This document shows positions 45,244 to 59,084 of a stretch of DNA of 64,000 nucleotides, one piece after another (position 1 is the first letter of the stretch; each line of letters opens with the position of its first letter). Position numbers and translations under genes: made by a program. Under the pieces are notes generated by a model, which did no database searches, was not told the origin of the DNA, and saw nothing but the letters and a program-made list of their open reading frames with translations. The stretch covers positions 92,520,646-92,584,645 of the forward strand of contig JARCOQ010000003.1 of NCBI GenBank assembly GCA_029207755.1, read 5' to 3'. The DNA comes from Chamaea fasciata (taxonomy: Eukaryota > Chordata > Aves > Passeriformes > Sylviidae).

Positions 45244-46239
45244 CTCAATACTTCAGCCACTGGAACATAGAAGTTTATCACATTTTGTGGTAAAACACTG
45301 TCATTCCTAGACGAGAGTGCTCCTGTGTCATTACACCTATTTCAGCTAAGCTTCATGAGATTCCAGGACAGATTCCTCTCAGAAACTGGCTGGGAGAAAA
45401 ACATCATTTTATCACAGTGGTCCTTGACATAAGGCTGCAGTATTCTGTGAGTTCACTGTATGGATTTCTGCTTAAGCCCAAAATTTTCACTCAGCTTACA
45501 GTATCTGTAGTTTTCATCTGGCATTCTTCAAGCATTTGCTTATGCTTCAGGTCTTAAGACATTTATTTATTGCTTTGTGTGTGGTTCTTCTGTTAATGTG
45601 TCAGTTTCTGATCCTAGAAGTTATGTGAGCTTCATCCTGGGCTCTGAAGGGAGTCCAGTTTAAAGAACAGATTAAAAATTACTAAAATATAGATTAAGAT
45701 GGACAAAACCCATGACAGAATTAGATGTAGATTTATCAGTATTCCTTTACCTTATCATCAAGTGTACTTTTCAGTGTTGTAAAATAAAAATCCATCTTCA
45801 GAAATTTTAGGTGATTTGCTAAAAGTTTTTTTCTTCTTTTCATGCTGCCTATAGCTTAGACATCACTGCTTTGAGTATCAGCCTTTTCTATACATTTCAT
45901 GCTGCCTTGGCAGCACAAAATACTGTAGTTTTAGTGTGACTTTTACATAGATGTGGATTCCCGGCACTGCTTGCCTGTAACCCTGTTGCTGGCTTCTGAC
46001 TTGCTACCAGCCTACTGCTACTACTTTAAAATGTCATTAATAAGAGTGGAAGATAGATCTGATTTATGTTAAATAAATGGTTTAAACATAAGTAATCCAA
46101 ACATACATGGTTTACATCACAATATGTGTGTTGTGTGTTTCAGAAACACTCCTAACAGTCATGAGAGTATAAAGTTTGGTACTCTGGGAGCACAGCACCT
46201 TTCTGATATGTAGGATCTTTTCTGTACTGCTATCTGGTG

Positions 46240-46890
46240 AACTTTTCATTGTACTTCAAGGAATCCACCTCAACTTGTGTAATCCTGTTCATCATACCTT
46301 TTTGTCCCAAACCTTATACTCATTATGGTCAAACACCTCTGCCAAGACAGTTTAGCTGCACTCCTCAACCCTTCTTTCTGATCTCCACCCTTTTTCCACT
46401 CCTCCCTACAAATCACAGACTACTTTTAGTGATAGGAAACATAAGATTTTTCTTTATCCAGATTTTATCTACCTTTCTTTACTTTCTAGCATGCCATCTT
46501 ATTTTTTCTTGCTTCCTCTTTACTAAGACTCCCCTAATTTATCTTTCCTTTCTTCTGTCCCTGATTTTCTCTTTCTTTTTCTCCCACTAATCAATTTCAT
46601 TTTATAAATTTTTCTTTCCAGTTTCTTTCCCTGAATCATATTTTACTCTGAACACAATCTCAGTCTCTTGTACATCAATCCTTTTGATGCCGCTTCTAAT
46701 ATCTAACCAAGTCCTTCTCTTTCTCTCACTTTCATCACTTTTACCTGGTCTCCAGTCCCTACCTTCCTGTTTCCCGTCTCTTTGCACAATCTGTCATGGC
46801 TATTCTTCCCCATGGCTCTTAAATCAGCACCTTTGTGTCAAATAGTCTTTTTCTCTTTTCTCCAGTTAAAATCTCCCTACTTTGTCAAAC
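46240..46890. repeat. Pyrimidine-biased tract on the + strand
   Basis: About 650 bp dominated by C and T with many CTTTCC/TTCTCT runs. A 117-codon ORF within it (46237-46590) is merely a hydrophobic translation of this bias (Phe, Leu, Ser, Pro) and is not called as a gene. Confidence 0.6.
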
Positions 46891-48932
46891 ACATCTCATA
46901 ATTTTATAATCACATTCGAACATCTACCTGTAAACTTCACAGTGGCAGATGACCACAAAGCTTTACCAAGACATCTTGGTTCCCAGATCTCCTCTTCCCT
47001 ATTTCCTATAGGTCCATGAAGCCAGTGCCACTCACTCACCTTGGGCTGTCAGGAAAAGTAAGCATTAGTAACATTAGTAACAGTAATATTAGTAGGTTGA
47101 AGAGATGATTGAAAGCAGAAAATATAAAGGAGTCATCAAGGTGTCTGGGAAAGAAGGATATAGTTTTCTGTAGAATATCTGCAACAATAAATTTTAGGAA
47201 TTAAGTATTTTCAAAGGGATGTTGAAGTAAATTCTGAGCGATATTGCTATTTTTTCTTCCTTGTTTTCTTCTACAAATTTCTTAGTTCAAAAGATTTTTT
47301 TTTGCTTGATTTTTCTCTGAACGCCACTTGATTCATTGGAGAGCTTAAACCATGGTTTGGGGCCAAAGGCGCTGTTGATCGTTACAATGTAAGCAAAAAT
47401 TATGACTGATAGATTTCCCCTTTGGCTCCTGAGGAAATTTTCAGTATTTTGACATCATTCTGTGTAATTCAGCAGCCTGAATGTCCCATATTTCATGCCA
47501 TTTAAAAGCTTCTCTCTCTGGATAGCCATATATAGTTATTGCTGCAATTAGCCACAGCTAAAACATGGTAATAAATACCCTGGAAATCAGAACATGAAGT
47601 TTAACCTGTTATGCTAAAAATCTTTTTATGCATAAAAACCCCTATTCTTTTATGTCTAGCCAAGAATTTACTGTTAGAATAACAATGTTAACAGTTTAAT
47701 AAAAGAATTACTAGTCCAAATTAAATGGTTAATAGGAGGAGATAAAAAAAAGGAGACAGGAAATGTACTGTACAGAAAAACAGTAAAGTTAGAATTTTTA
47801 TACAGTATTACTGGGCTACAGACAAATATTTTATGACTAAAATTGCACTGATGTAATAAATACAGAGTTTTTTTCTGAATTGCATTTTTTTTTATGAGTC
47901 ACTAGCTTTTCTTAAGTTCTAGGATATTTAAAATTAAATAGCACTTAAGAGGTTACTGGAGCTAATTTTAGAGGTCTTAACCAGCTTGTTTTGCAATAAC
48001 AGTCTTATTTATTTTTCACCAGGTCAAAATGAAAATTAAGTTCATGTTTATTCTGTTTCTTTAAATGTCAAGTTCCCTTTTGAAAGACTAATTTGAAAAC
48101 TAATGTAATTTAGGCAGGCAAGTGTCACCATGCTTATAAAGGACACAGAAAATGGCCCCAAACAATTATTTTACAGGACCATCTTGGCTTATTTATTTTC
48201 ATTCTGGTTTTAATTTTTTCCTTTTTGATTTTGTGGGTTTTTTCAAATAATCCCCAAGTGAAATAATGTACAGAACTAACATTTTGAGTACAAATAATGT
48301 TGCTTGAGAACTATGTAATATGATTCCAAAATATGAAAATATTTTTCAGCATCTTTAATGGCGGACTTAGTTTTACTGTCTCTGTTGAGTGTTATTACTT
48401 AGAAATATTGACTTTTATATACTGCATCTAAATCTAGACATTAAAGGAAGCATTTCAGTTAGGAATATAATCAACTCTATGGTGTCTGTCAATGAACAAA
48501 AAACATTTTTTTAGGTGGTAATTGATACTATAGGTGCACCGTAAAGTGACAAAATATACATTGAAGATAAAAATGAAAAAATAGAGCTAGATATTGAAAG
48601 CTGTATACCAATACCTGTAATTATGCACCTGTAAAAATGAACCAAACAAAACATCTACTTGAAAATTGTCTGCAGAAGTTAAAATGAATATCACAGCATA
48701 CCTAAGACACATTTCAGTATGATGGAGGGAGAATTCCAACAGTAGTTACAGTTTCAGTCTTATTGGTATTGACATTTAGTTCTCAGTGGAGCTCAACAGT
48801 GTCTTCCCTGTGAAGGATGTTCATAGGCTTATTTCACTGCTGGATGTTCAATCAGGTTTCTTTTCAGAAAGTCGTGGTCCTGCCATGCTGCTTCTGAAAA
48901 GATAATCTCAGTAAACTCAGTAATCTCAGTAA

Positions 48933-48957
48933 GGTATGCACTCCCTTGGTGCATACC
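48933..48957. repeat. 9-bp inverted repeat with 7-nt loop
   Basis: GGTATGCAC at 48933-48941 and its exact complement GTGCATACC at 48949-48957. It follows a small direct repeat of AATCTCAGTAA units. Role unknown. Confidence 0.8.
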
Positions 48958-49999
48958 TGCTTCAAATACGCAGAGACTTGTACATCAGTATGGAGTCCAA
49001 GTAATTTTTTCATATTGCTTTTATCCAGTGATAAATGTTTGCATTCTACAAATAGATCCACATTATGGCTCTGCATATAGCATGTCAAACTGTACTGTAC
49101 TAGTCCTTGATTTGGGCCAGTTCAGGTATCCATAGTCCATCCTTACAGATGGATACTGTAACTTTATTTTAAAAATGGTCTTTATTACTCACTTTTTGAC
49201 ACAAAAAAAATTTGTACTTCTTTTACTTACTCGGCACATTTCAAAACATTTCCGTTAATATATCACAGGTCCTCAAGGACTATGCTGGTCATAAAACCCC
49301 TCTGCAAAAAATATTAGTAGAGTTCTGATTAAAGTTTAGCAAGGTTTATTTTCATTTCAAAACTCAAATCAGGTGCATGCTGTCTTACTTCATATGTAGT
49401 GTAAATTCAGCATTTAAGAAGTTGCAGTCAGTTTAGTTACATTGTTTTTGTAAAAATTAATATAATTGCCAATATCTTTGAAAGAATATGTACAAAAATT
49501 AACTACATTTTAATCTGAAAGAAATGCACCTGAATAATGTGTATTGTTATTTGTCTTATAAATTTTTAATGTATTCGACAAAATGTTTAAACTTTAACAT
49601 ACATGTCTAAGTGCACTGAATTTTTTGATAAAGCTGTTTATAATTCATTTTGTATATAGTGTAGCTCAAAGAATATTTTTTAATTTATAAAGTTTTCAGA
49701 TTTGAAGTAGATTGTTTATTAAGTGTGAGTATACTTACTGAACATTCTATATGCTTCATGATTGTACTTTCCTTATGTGCAGCAGTATTAACTAGTTTTG
49801 ATTATAAATTTTGGTTTCGAACTTCATGTTGTTTCTTTATAAGTAGTCTGAATCTTCACTGAGTATTCCAAAGGTACTGTAAAGGTTTCAGTATTCATTT
49901 TAGTGGCATTCAAAGTTTATACATGTCATAAATAATCCTTATTTTGTACATTAAGTGCTTTAGATTTGTTTTTAATAATTTCCATTTTTTGGTTTTTAG

Positions 50000-50188
50000 C
50001 TCCTTATTGCAGTTTAAACCCTACCTTAAGGAATGGTGGAATTATAAATAAAACAGGTGGTCCTGCTGGAAGCAAAGTTCGCTATTATTGCAAGCCTGGG
50101 TATAGAATGATTGGTCGCAACAATGCAACGTGCAGGCGCTACCAAAATGGCATGTACCAGTGGGATTCTCCTGTGCCAATCTGCCATG
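50000..50188 (+). CDS. CSMD1: CSMD1 exon: complete Sushi 14
   Basis: A 189-bp exon, phase 1 to phase 1, 63 residues, one whole Sushi domain. Cysteines are in A-P-Y-C (residue 4), Y-Y-C-K-P-G-Y (31), A-T-C-R (45) and P-I-C-H (62). The invariant Trp is in Y-Q-W-D-S. Sequons are N-K-T and N-A-T. The acceptor is GGTTTTTAG at 49999 and the donor is GTAAGA at 50189. The final G joins CT to make Ala (C-H-A-V-S-C). In the order of the human protein it is the Sushi that follows the last CUB. Being symmetric in phase, it could be skipped without a frameshift. Confidence 0.98.
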
Positions 50189-50630
50189 GTAAGATAATGC
50201 TTTCGTCTTGAGTAGGCTTCTAAAATTTCATTGTAAGGCTATTTCACAAAACAAAGATGCAGCATTGTCAATACTGCTGTATGCCAAGAGAGACGCAGAC
50301 ATCATGACCTGATTGATCCAAACACATACTGACTTGTGTATTTCAGGTGTGCAGAATTGAAGTATTAAGATCTATTCATGCCGTCAAATACAGACCAAAT
50401 GGAACATAAGTCTTCAGTACATTTTTCTTTAGTAAGGTGTATACCTATAAACAGACCACAGGTCATGATATTGTATTACTGAACACTTTATAAAATTCAG
50501 GGGTTATAAGGGATAAGGGATTACTCTATTATTTTAGAAGATAACTTTATAACTTGTGCTTTAAAGAAATAATTTTTAATTTTTTTCCTCTCTTTATTTT
50601 TTGTTTCTTTGTTTTGGTTTTACAATCCGG

Positions 50631-50752
50631 GCTCTGAGCAGCCTGGTCTAGTGGAAGGTGTCCCTGCCCACGACAGGGGTTTGGAACCAGATGGTCTTTA
50701 ATGTCCCTTCCAACCCAAACTATTCTATATATTCTATTCTAAACTATTCTCT
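50631..50752 (+). mobile_element. CR1 LINE 3' terminus, sense
   Basis: Starts GCTCTGAGCAGCCTGGTCTA, continues with GTGTCCCTGCCCACGACAGG and GTCCCTTCCAACCCAAACTA, and ends in repeated TATTCTA/ATTCT units, the tandem tail of CR1. A severely 5'-truncated copy but fairly well preserved. Confidence 0.93.
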
Positions 50753-51057
50753 GATATTATCAGGGACCTGGGGAAGAGGAAGAAGGCTGCAAACTCTATC
50801 CATATCGTTTATGGCCCATTCTAACATGTGTCTGCTTCAAGTCTGCTTTATTTATAGAATGAAATTATACTAGCATTTGTGTTTAAGAACACGGTTGATT
50901 AAAACTGGGATTTACTTGTTCTTAACTTCATAAGACATTGACATTCATTTTTATGAAGAAAAATATTTTGCTTGATGTTCCATCTCAGTGATGGTTCAGA
51001 TATTTTTTAAAAGACCATAAGATGGAAGTATGGAAGTTCTATTTTCTGAATTGCAAA

Positions 51058-51085
51058 AGAAAAAAAAGAAAAAAAAAAAAAAAAG
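51058..51085. repeat. A-rich run
   Basis: Long A-run broken by one or two G. No element body recognised upstream. Confidence 0.85.
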
Positions 51086-54000
51086 CCAAGTGAGATTTGG
51101 CATGATGTTTACTCTTCTGTTGAGAGTAGGCTATTTGTACGAAAAGTAAAAAGCTTCAGAAATTTGGTTACAGTTGAACCTGAAGGAATAAGGTTCCTAT
51201 CTTTTATACAGAGCTAAATATTTCTTCTGGATGAGCATTTTCCTGCTGAGAAGGGCCATGTGGCTATACCCCTACCAGTCCAAGGAGAAACTCAGATTGT
51301 CAGTATGCCACAAGCAGGGCCTGTATCTGTGCTTCCAGAATCCAGGATATCTTCTAATCTCATATGCCATCATGTTTTATGGCATAATGCCACATATATG
51401 CCATATATGATTTGATATGACATGTGATTCTGTTTGATCTTCCTGAAGGTCAGTAAAACATGGGAGAATCTGTAAGGTAAATTTAAGGAAAAAATGCTGC
51501 TTTTGGACTTAATTGAACAGTTGGGGTTTTTTTGTTTGGTTGGTTGGTTGGGTTTTTTTTAAACAGCAGTTTAGGTGCTGATTCTGGTGCTGGCATCTAA
51601 ACGAAAAATTCAGACACTTTGCACTAAAGAACCTTCAATAGTTAATATGCCTGCAGCTTGGGATCAGCAAAGCAGAGGATAAAATTCTGTTCCAGATTAA
51701 AACAAAATTTTAACATCTGTTTGTGGGATAAAGTTTTGATTAATTTGCTTAAACATAGAAGTCTAGTGTCATTTTCAGTGTCCTGAGGTGTTTTACCTCT
51801 CCTCCATCCACTAGCAGAGAAATGTGTAAACTCTTATGTTATAAGAACTCGGTTTGCAGGATGTCTTGGAGGCCTAATAATCTCAGGTAGCTCTAGAGAG
51901 TGCGAAAAGAAACCAAACCCCATCTGCCTAAACTGTTGTATTAGATCTGGTCAATACTGTCTCTGAATCTTTGGGAGCCATTTTGCTGACTAGCTGGCAA
52001 GTTTTTTTTTCAAAGGCACTGAAGTTTTGGCATCTTAATCTGGACCTCAGTTACTTTAAGCATAAGAGGGTAGAGATAGTATTCTGTGTGTACTTGTTAG
52101 ACTGGGCCATAAATTTAAGGAGGCCCTATATTTTACTTTTCTCCAGAATTTAAGATCTTGTGATTCCTCAGCTGTCAGAGATTCTATGCAAATGTATCCC
52201 TTATCTTTTTACTGCTTATCTATACCAACAATATTAGCGTTCTACTGCTGCTTCCACTATTGTTCAAATAACAGAGTTAGGTACAATGAAAATATGATCC
52301 AGCACTTAAATATTCGTAAACAGGTTTTTTTTTTTTTTCATATTTTATCTCTGTTTTTTAGAACAGTCTAATTTTAAGAGTTTTCTTTTACATTTTGAGT
52401 TTTTACACTTTGTGTTCACAATTTCCTGTTCACAACGGCACAAAAAGTGCTTCAAGTTTGTCATTCTAACCTTGAAAATTACGTCCAAACATAATGAGGT
52501 GCATGAATGGAGAAAAAAGCTCTTTAAACAATTTAAGAAAAAACTCCCCGCTTTTAAAGACAAAATGGAATAATTCACAGAAAGTAGGAGGGAAAATGTA
52601 CAGATGTGTGCAGGACTTGAAATAACATTGCAGGACTTGATAGTGAATAACCAGGGGTGAAAGAGACTTAGAAAGTAATAGATTCTGAACAGAATTTAGG
52701 AGGACTCAAGAAAAATGTAAAATACTTCAGACACTGTGTCTGTGCTTGATTTATCACAGTGTGCAAGGAGTTTTGAAATTTTAGCATTCTAGTATGTTCG
52801 CAAATACCTTTTTTCTTGACTTTTGCGCTGTATCTATAATTTCCTCAATATATGTGGCTGTAGATTTCTGTAAAAAGTGGGAGAAAAGAATTTATTATAA
52901 AAATATATATTTGAAAGGTAGGTTGTTTAATCTTTCCTATAATTCTTTTATAAATGTAAGATTCCTCATTTTAATATAAAATTTTACAACTCCGGCACAA
53001 TTATGCTAACTTGTGTGTCTAAACGACGCATATGTTGTACAAAAAACTCTGAAATGGAGAGCATTTTTCAAAGTTTATTTAGTACCTTGTTATCAAAATG
53101 CATTCTCTTTGAAAATTGATTAAAATTACACATTTGGTCCAGCTCATGGATTTCATTATAGGATCTTTCTAAATCAAAATGCCTTTTTTTAGTTCAGAAA
53201 TTTCCATAAAACCAGTCCTGCAGGGTTACATTTGTAATTAATAACTTGAATGTGTCAGAATTAATTTCTGAAATCAAGTTTGATCATATTATCAAAAAGG
53301 GTAATTATTTTTTGTGTATCTATTAGAACAGCATCCAATTTGAATATGAAAATATTTAATATGAGTTAATCTGATAGGGTCAGAAGATATTTTTCAATTC
53401 TAGTCTTCTCAAATGCAAATGTGTGTAATAATGTCCTGAATGCTGTATAAAGAACTTGACTCCTATCTAGGAAATTGGAACTTACTGTTACAGCTTTTAT
53501 TTCATTTGTGAAGTGAAAAGAGAAACATGACTCATGCTACATTCCAAAGAGATATGTAGGGAAAATAACAATTCTTATATAATAACAGTAAGTAGCTGCT
53601 GAGAAGAAATAGTAAGGCCCCAGTAATGATATTGGCAACCACATTTGTCAGCCACTGATTAGCTCATGTATAGATTGCCATTCTGGGGCAGAGTAGGAAG
53701 AGAAGACTGACACTGGAGATGAAGAGAGTATTAGAGAAAATATAAGAAAATCTTGGCAAGAAGAGCAGTTATAAGGAAAAACTGAAAGCAAGTTGTCAGG
53801 GTCAATATGGCTCAGCAGTGCTGGGTTGCCAGAGTCTGGGGGCTGAGAGTGCTGTTGTACTCTCACGTGGTACCAGTGAGAGGGCAACAGAGTGGCTGTC
53901 TTCCTCTGGCAAGCATGAGCAAATGCCTCTATTTATCCCACCTGTTCTTCCTATACAGGACTCAGCTTTTGACTTTGTTCTTTCTGATTTCTCCCGCTCA

Positions 54001-54821
54001 TTCTTAAAAGAGTTAAAAATAACTTTAAAGAGCCTTGGAAAACCCATGGCTGCTCTTCACCATTTGAGTTACTTCCTAGTAGGTTTATAGAAGAAAACCG
54101 GAGGTACCTACTTTAAGGAAGTTCTCATCTGATTTGTAAGTATTGGAAAGGCTCAATGTCTATGACAGAATCATAACAGAATTACAGCTGATGCCAACAG
54201 TTCCTGCTTAAAATGCTGATTCCAGGTACTGTCATGATGCTTACCTCTGTACTTGAAGTGTATGGATGTACATTGTGGAGCTAGAGATCTTTGTACTTTT
54301 TACTGGACTGAACCAAGATTATTCCAGGACCATGACCGTATTCCATATCTCCCCTGGGAGAGTGGGTTTGAAAATACCTGTTTACAGTTTGCACAAGACC
54401 TATGATTCTTAGGCCACCAAACTGCTTCCTCATAAAATTAGATGTTCTGTGTTTTTGGACATGGAATTAAGCTTGGGCCTTTTACCTTTCTTGGTAAATG
54501 TTACTATGCAAAAATATCACTCTTAGCATACAGTCTTAAAAATTTGAGGTAAGTAGCAAATTAAAAATACCAAATTCCAACTATCTCTTATAAACCAATG
54601 ACCATGTTTCAGAATATAAAACAATAAGTATATTACTCTAGACTAAAAAAATCCCAGAAATTTTAAGAGAAAACTGGAACTGCTTTTAGCTTATTAAAAG
54701 ACTGCTACCAAAGATGAATGAAATTATTAATCTGTACTCTTTCGAGATAAACTAATTACAGCTAGCCTTCCTTTTACAGGATCCTAAGATAGGTTTTTTA
54801 TTTTTTTATTCTTTTCTCAGA

Positions 54822-54975
54822 GAGGCTAGTGAAATACTGGAATAGATTGCCTGTGGAGAGTGTGAAATTTTCATCATTGGAGGTCTTTCAAGAAAAAATT
54901 AGATCAAGACTTGTCAAGTATAATTTTGACTTGTGATAGGAGAATAGACTACATTACCTCTCATAACAGTTGTTT
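54822..54975 (+). mobile_element. CR1 LINE 3' UTR fragment, sense
   Basis: Degraded version of the CR1 block GAGGCT...ACTGGAA...ATTGCCTGTGGAG, then TCATTGGAGGTCTTTCAAGA, a divergent middle, and ACTACATTACCTCTCATAACA. Matches the order of the CR1 3' UTR but is old and lacks the terminal tandem tail. Confidence 0.7.
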
Positions 54976-57900
54976 TTGGGTTGCTTTTTTTTTTAATACC
55001 CCCAACCCTGTTTTCACTTTCTTTTTTATTTCTGTATGTATCCAAGTCTGAGAATTGTCAAAGCTCTCTCTGATTTTTCCGATTGGATATCACACACATA
55101 AGCCACCAAGCATGTTTTAGTTTTGAATCCTGCTTTTGGGGACTACTCTGTTTCTAAATTCAAATTTTAGGTATTTAAATGCTTTTTCCAGCACTATGTT
55201 CAATGCCAGACACAGGTCACTGAATTATGAATGTATATAGATTAACTTTAGGGATTTTCCAGCATATGAAAATAAACACACTGTCTGACTGTAATGTACT
55301 CCCCAGCTTCATTTCTATACACAATGAAATTGCATACTTTGAGGATAAATATATAAGTATCTTACTAGAATACAGGTGTATAGATAATATAAAGGATTGC
55401 CATAAACCTTAAATTTACTGGTTTTAACAAGAAATAAATGTAAGTATGATGTGGAACATGAAAGAGCAACTAAAACTACACCTCAGTCTCTAGGTAAAAG
55501 GCTTTTCCCCCTGCATTGGAAGAATAATATTTTTCTGTTTTGCAAGATAGTAGATACAATTAAGGCTGACTTATATTTCAAACACTCCAAATGCACATCT
55601 TCTTGCTGGAACCTGCCTATCTCATCTAATCATTGAACTAAGAACCATGCTGACAATTCCTCAAGTCAGAAGATTTACTCACACCATTCTTAATTGTTTA
55701 ACAATCGTGAAGCTGAGAGCTTCAAAATACTTGGTTGTGGCACAGTAGTGTCATTGTTTCCTCTGTCCAAAGAAAATATGCGATTTTGGTCAGTTTGGTT
55801 CAGCTTACTTTACTTGAAATTTCAAATTACTTGCTATTTAGTGAAACTCTCCTTGCTGATATGCTTTAACACTGGTTCTCTAGAAGCCTTTAGCAGCCTC
55901 TATAAATTTGTAGCAACAGAAATATTTCCTTCAAATCCAGGCTCTGGGAGATAAGAATACAAAAAATAAATAGATAAGACTCTAACTGAAACAGTGTCAG
56001 AATGCCCAAACTGCTTTTATGATAAACACCTAAAGCAGCAGTGAGAAAAGCTGTGAAATTTAGGAGTACAAGATTTAGAAGCAACTAAGTAAAGAAGGGA
56101 CACTGTAAGGGCTGAGGTACACTCTGAGGATGAAAGTGCTGAAGTGTGACAGGTAAAGATAGATTTTGAGATGCTTTAGCATACTGGACATTGCATCAGA
56201 CCTGACACCTGTGTGTGAGCCGTCATTGTACATGTTTTATTCCTTAAAATAACTTGCACATACGAGCCAGTCACTCTTGAACTTTTCAGTGTGTCTCTTG
56301 AAAGGTTATTGCTGAAGGTGAAGAACAAATGCTGACAGAATTATTAGCTTATTCCATGAACTAAACAGACCAAGTTAGGTTTGTTAGGATGTTTTGTTGT
56401 TGTTGTTGTTTTTGTTTTTGTTTTTTTTTTTTCAAATGGCATAATAAAAGCTTCTTCCTTCACTAAGGTATTTGAAGTTATTTCATGTTTGGAGTATTTA
56501 GAGGGAAATAGAATAAGGTCCACCTGTACATGCAGATGGGCACATACATGGGATGGGTGAATAGATTCATAGTTTGAGTCTTGATTTTGTACAATTAAAT
56601 GTATGCACACTTAAAAAAGATATTATTGTTTTGATATGAGAAAGGATACCTGAAAATGTTGACAAGAAGTTAAATCTTAACCAAAAGCATCCAGACACAT
56701 TGTCATAAGTCAGAGGAGAACTGTAAGGAATGTTAGGATGAGTGGAGGCATAGTGCAATACATTAGGAACACTGAAATGTTTCACAGTAACCATGACTTG
56801 AACTGCATTGGCATTTTTATGATGTACTGAAGTAGAGTGTGAGTTTAACTTTCCATCAATTCAGCATGCAGACAAACTTTTTGCAAGTATAACCTGACAC
56901 AAGATCAGAGTTGGTTCTAGTTGTAGGTAAAGGATTCAGCTGATCTTTAGGGAATATAGAGCATTTAACCAGATATGCCAATGCTGACTGTGTTGAGCAC
57001 ACCAGAGACATGGAAAACTACCAGTCCTGCTGCAGTGACCTTGTGGAGAATGACTTGTAATGTAAAGACCTGCTGCCAGAATCTGCAGAACTTACTTTTT
57101 TCCTTCCCCTACTCCACTTTCTCTAACATGATTCAGGGCTGTTAAAAATCTCTACCTTTTCTGTCCCAGTGCTAATCCTTCCACTGGCAGGAGGCTCAGG
57201 CCCTGCCCACTGATGGAGGAATACTCAGTTTTGATACGAGAAGAACAGTTCTGGTTAGGATACAAAAAAGTGCCAAGAAGTTATGTTACAAAGGAGGAAT
57301 CTTATTTTGGAACATTCCTAGAGTTCTATTTCTGTTATCAATCTGATAAATTCCAGATGGAAGGAAAGGCAGAAATAAACTAATCATTCATCATTTAATA
57401 ATGATTATATCTCCACATTGTAATCATACTCAAAGTACTGTGTTGTATTTAATTTAAATTCATCAAATGTGACAACTTGGAAACACTGAGAACAAATTTG
57501 AGAGTTGTGGTTTTGATACCAAGATGATGTGTTCTGAAATTAATCATTTACATTGAATTGGGTAAATTGTGATAAAAACTAGATTTTAAAAGAAAACCAA
57601 AACTTATCTTCACCACTGAAGCAGATTTCAGACAAATACTGATTTCTTCTTTTGAAATGTGTTTATTTTTATTCTAAAATATTAAAATATTGAATTACTT
57701 CTTACCATTGACTGCATGCAAGGAAAAAATACTTTCATTTGTAAAACTTCATGTTTTATTGGTAAATATTTAAAAATGAAAGCTTCAAGGCTGATTTTTA
57801 TTCAGTGTATTTATTGCAGAGCAGTAAACTGGATGCCAAACTCAGTAGTTTCTGATTCTGTACACACATACACATATCGGTTTACAGGAAGTCATAAAAT

Positions 57901-59084
57901 AGAATAATAATTTGATAGGTTGTCTGCTCCAAGTTGCCATTTTGCAGAAAGTAACATCCTTTCAGAGAATATAATATTACTTTCCCTTCAGAAGAGCTGT
58001 GGAGCAAACATAATTTTTTTACCAGCTTTAGTAACTTATTAAAGGATCTAGAATTAATATCTGTACAAGAATAGCTACTTTAAAATAAACATAACATTGA
58101 AAGAAATTTAAATAAAAATGTTGTCAAAAGCAAGGGACCTGAGCAGTCAGATGACAGAAGGCAATCTTGTTTGGGACGCCTTTCCTAAAAGTGAGTGAAA
58201 AAGACTTTTTTCTAATTTTACTCCGCCTGAAAATTGTATATTATGAGACACTTTTGAAGGAACTCTGGCTAATCAATTAGTATATAAGCCTAGAAAACCA
58301 CCCTAGATGCTACTCAAACTTCACTAAATTGACAGCAAATTAAACTTTGTGACCTTGAGAGAAAAACTGTTCATTTGGAGTTAAATTTAGAAGGAGAAAA
58401 AAAAGTGAAAACAAATCAGTAAATAATTTCTTTCATGATGCAGAAAAATGATAAGCCTATATACACGTAATATTTAAAATTCTGAAATAAATTAGTCAAA
58501 TATGTAAATAAAGTTTAAAATATCAAATGTCCTTAAGTGGAACACTTCCCTGTTTAGTCTTATATTTGGTTGCTTTTCTCATCAGACAAAGAATTTTAAA
58601 TTGAATTCTTCAACAACATAGTTCTAAATGCATAGAAGAAATGAACATTAAATATATGAACAAACTATGATGAAGTAATGCAGGATTGAAAGAAAGACTG
58701 AGAGAATGGAGCAGACTACTAAAAAGCATTTAAGAGTTTTTCAGTTCATTGCTTCTTGGACCAAATCTCTTTGGACACTTCCAATTTTCTTCTCTAGCAA
58801 ATAAACTGTTGCCCTTAGCCCATGTCGAAAATTCTCTCTCTGAAGTGATTATATTGAACTAAATAATTATTTATAAAATGTTTTTCTGTATTATATGCAC
58901 TAAGTTTTTGTCATTGTTTTAAATACTGTTACATTTATCAGAATGTTGCATTTATTTCAATTGTTATAAATGCTACATGTCAAAATTACTAATCCATGTT
59001 TCTTATTTCAGTGGTGTGACAATATTTTAAAGATATGTATGATAAAATTCCAATTCTTCATATTTTTCTTTCCTTTCTTTTCAG

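Larger units (their letters stand above)
50189..59084 (+). other. CSMD1: CSMD1 intron, 8,896 bp
   Basis: Contains two sense CR1 3'-end fragments (50631-50752 and about 54822-54975), an A-rich run (about 51058-51085), a 14-T run (52325-52338) and a TTG/T-rich tract (about 56393-56432). A somewhat GC-richer unassigned stretch lies at about 53800-54060. An in-frame AUG lies at 59039, just before the acceptor TCTTTTCAG. Confidence 0.88.

Noticed and set aside
45075..45281. A minus-strand Leu-Tyr/Ser-Ile repeat protein.
   Set aside because: It is a translation of the TATAGA microsatellite.
46237..46590. A 117-codon ORF with membrane-like composition.
   Set aside because: It lies in a pyrimidine-biased tract that forces Phe, Leu, Ser and Pro codons. 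There is no domain or splice context.
49966..50000. Similar hydrophobic open frame before the Sushi 14 exon.
   Set aside because: It also begins with TTG and consists of the acceptor tract in translation.
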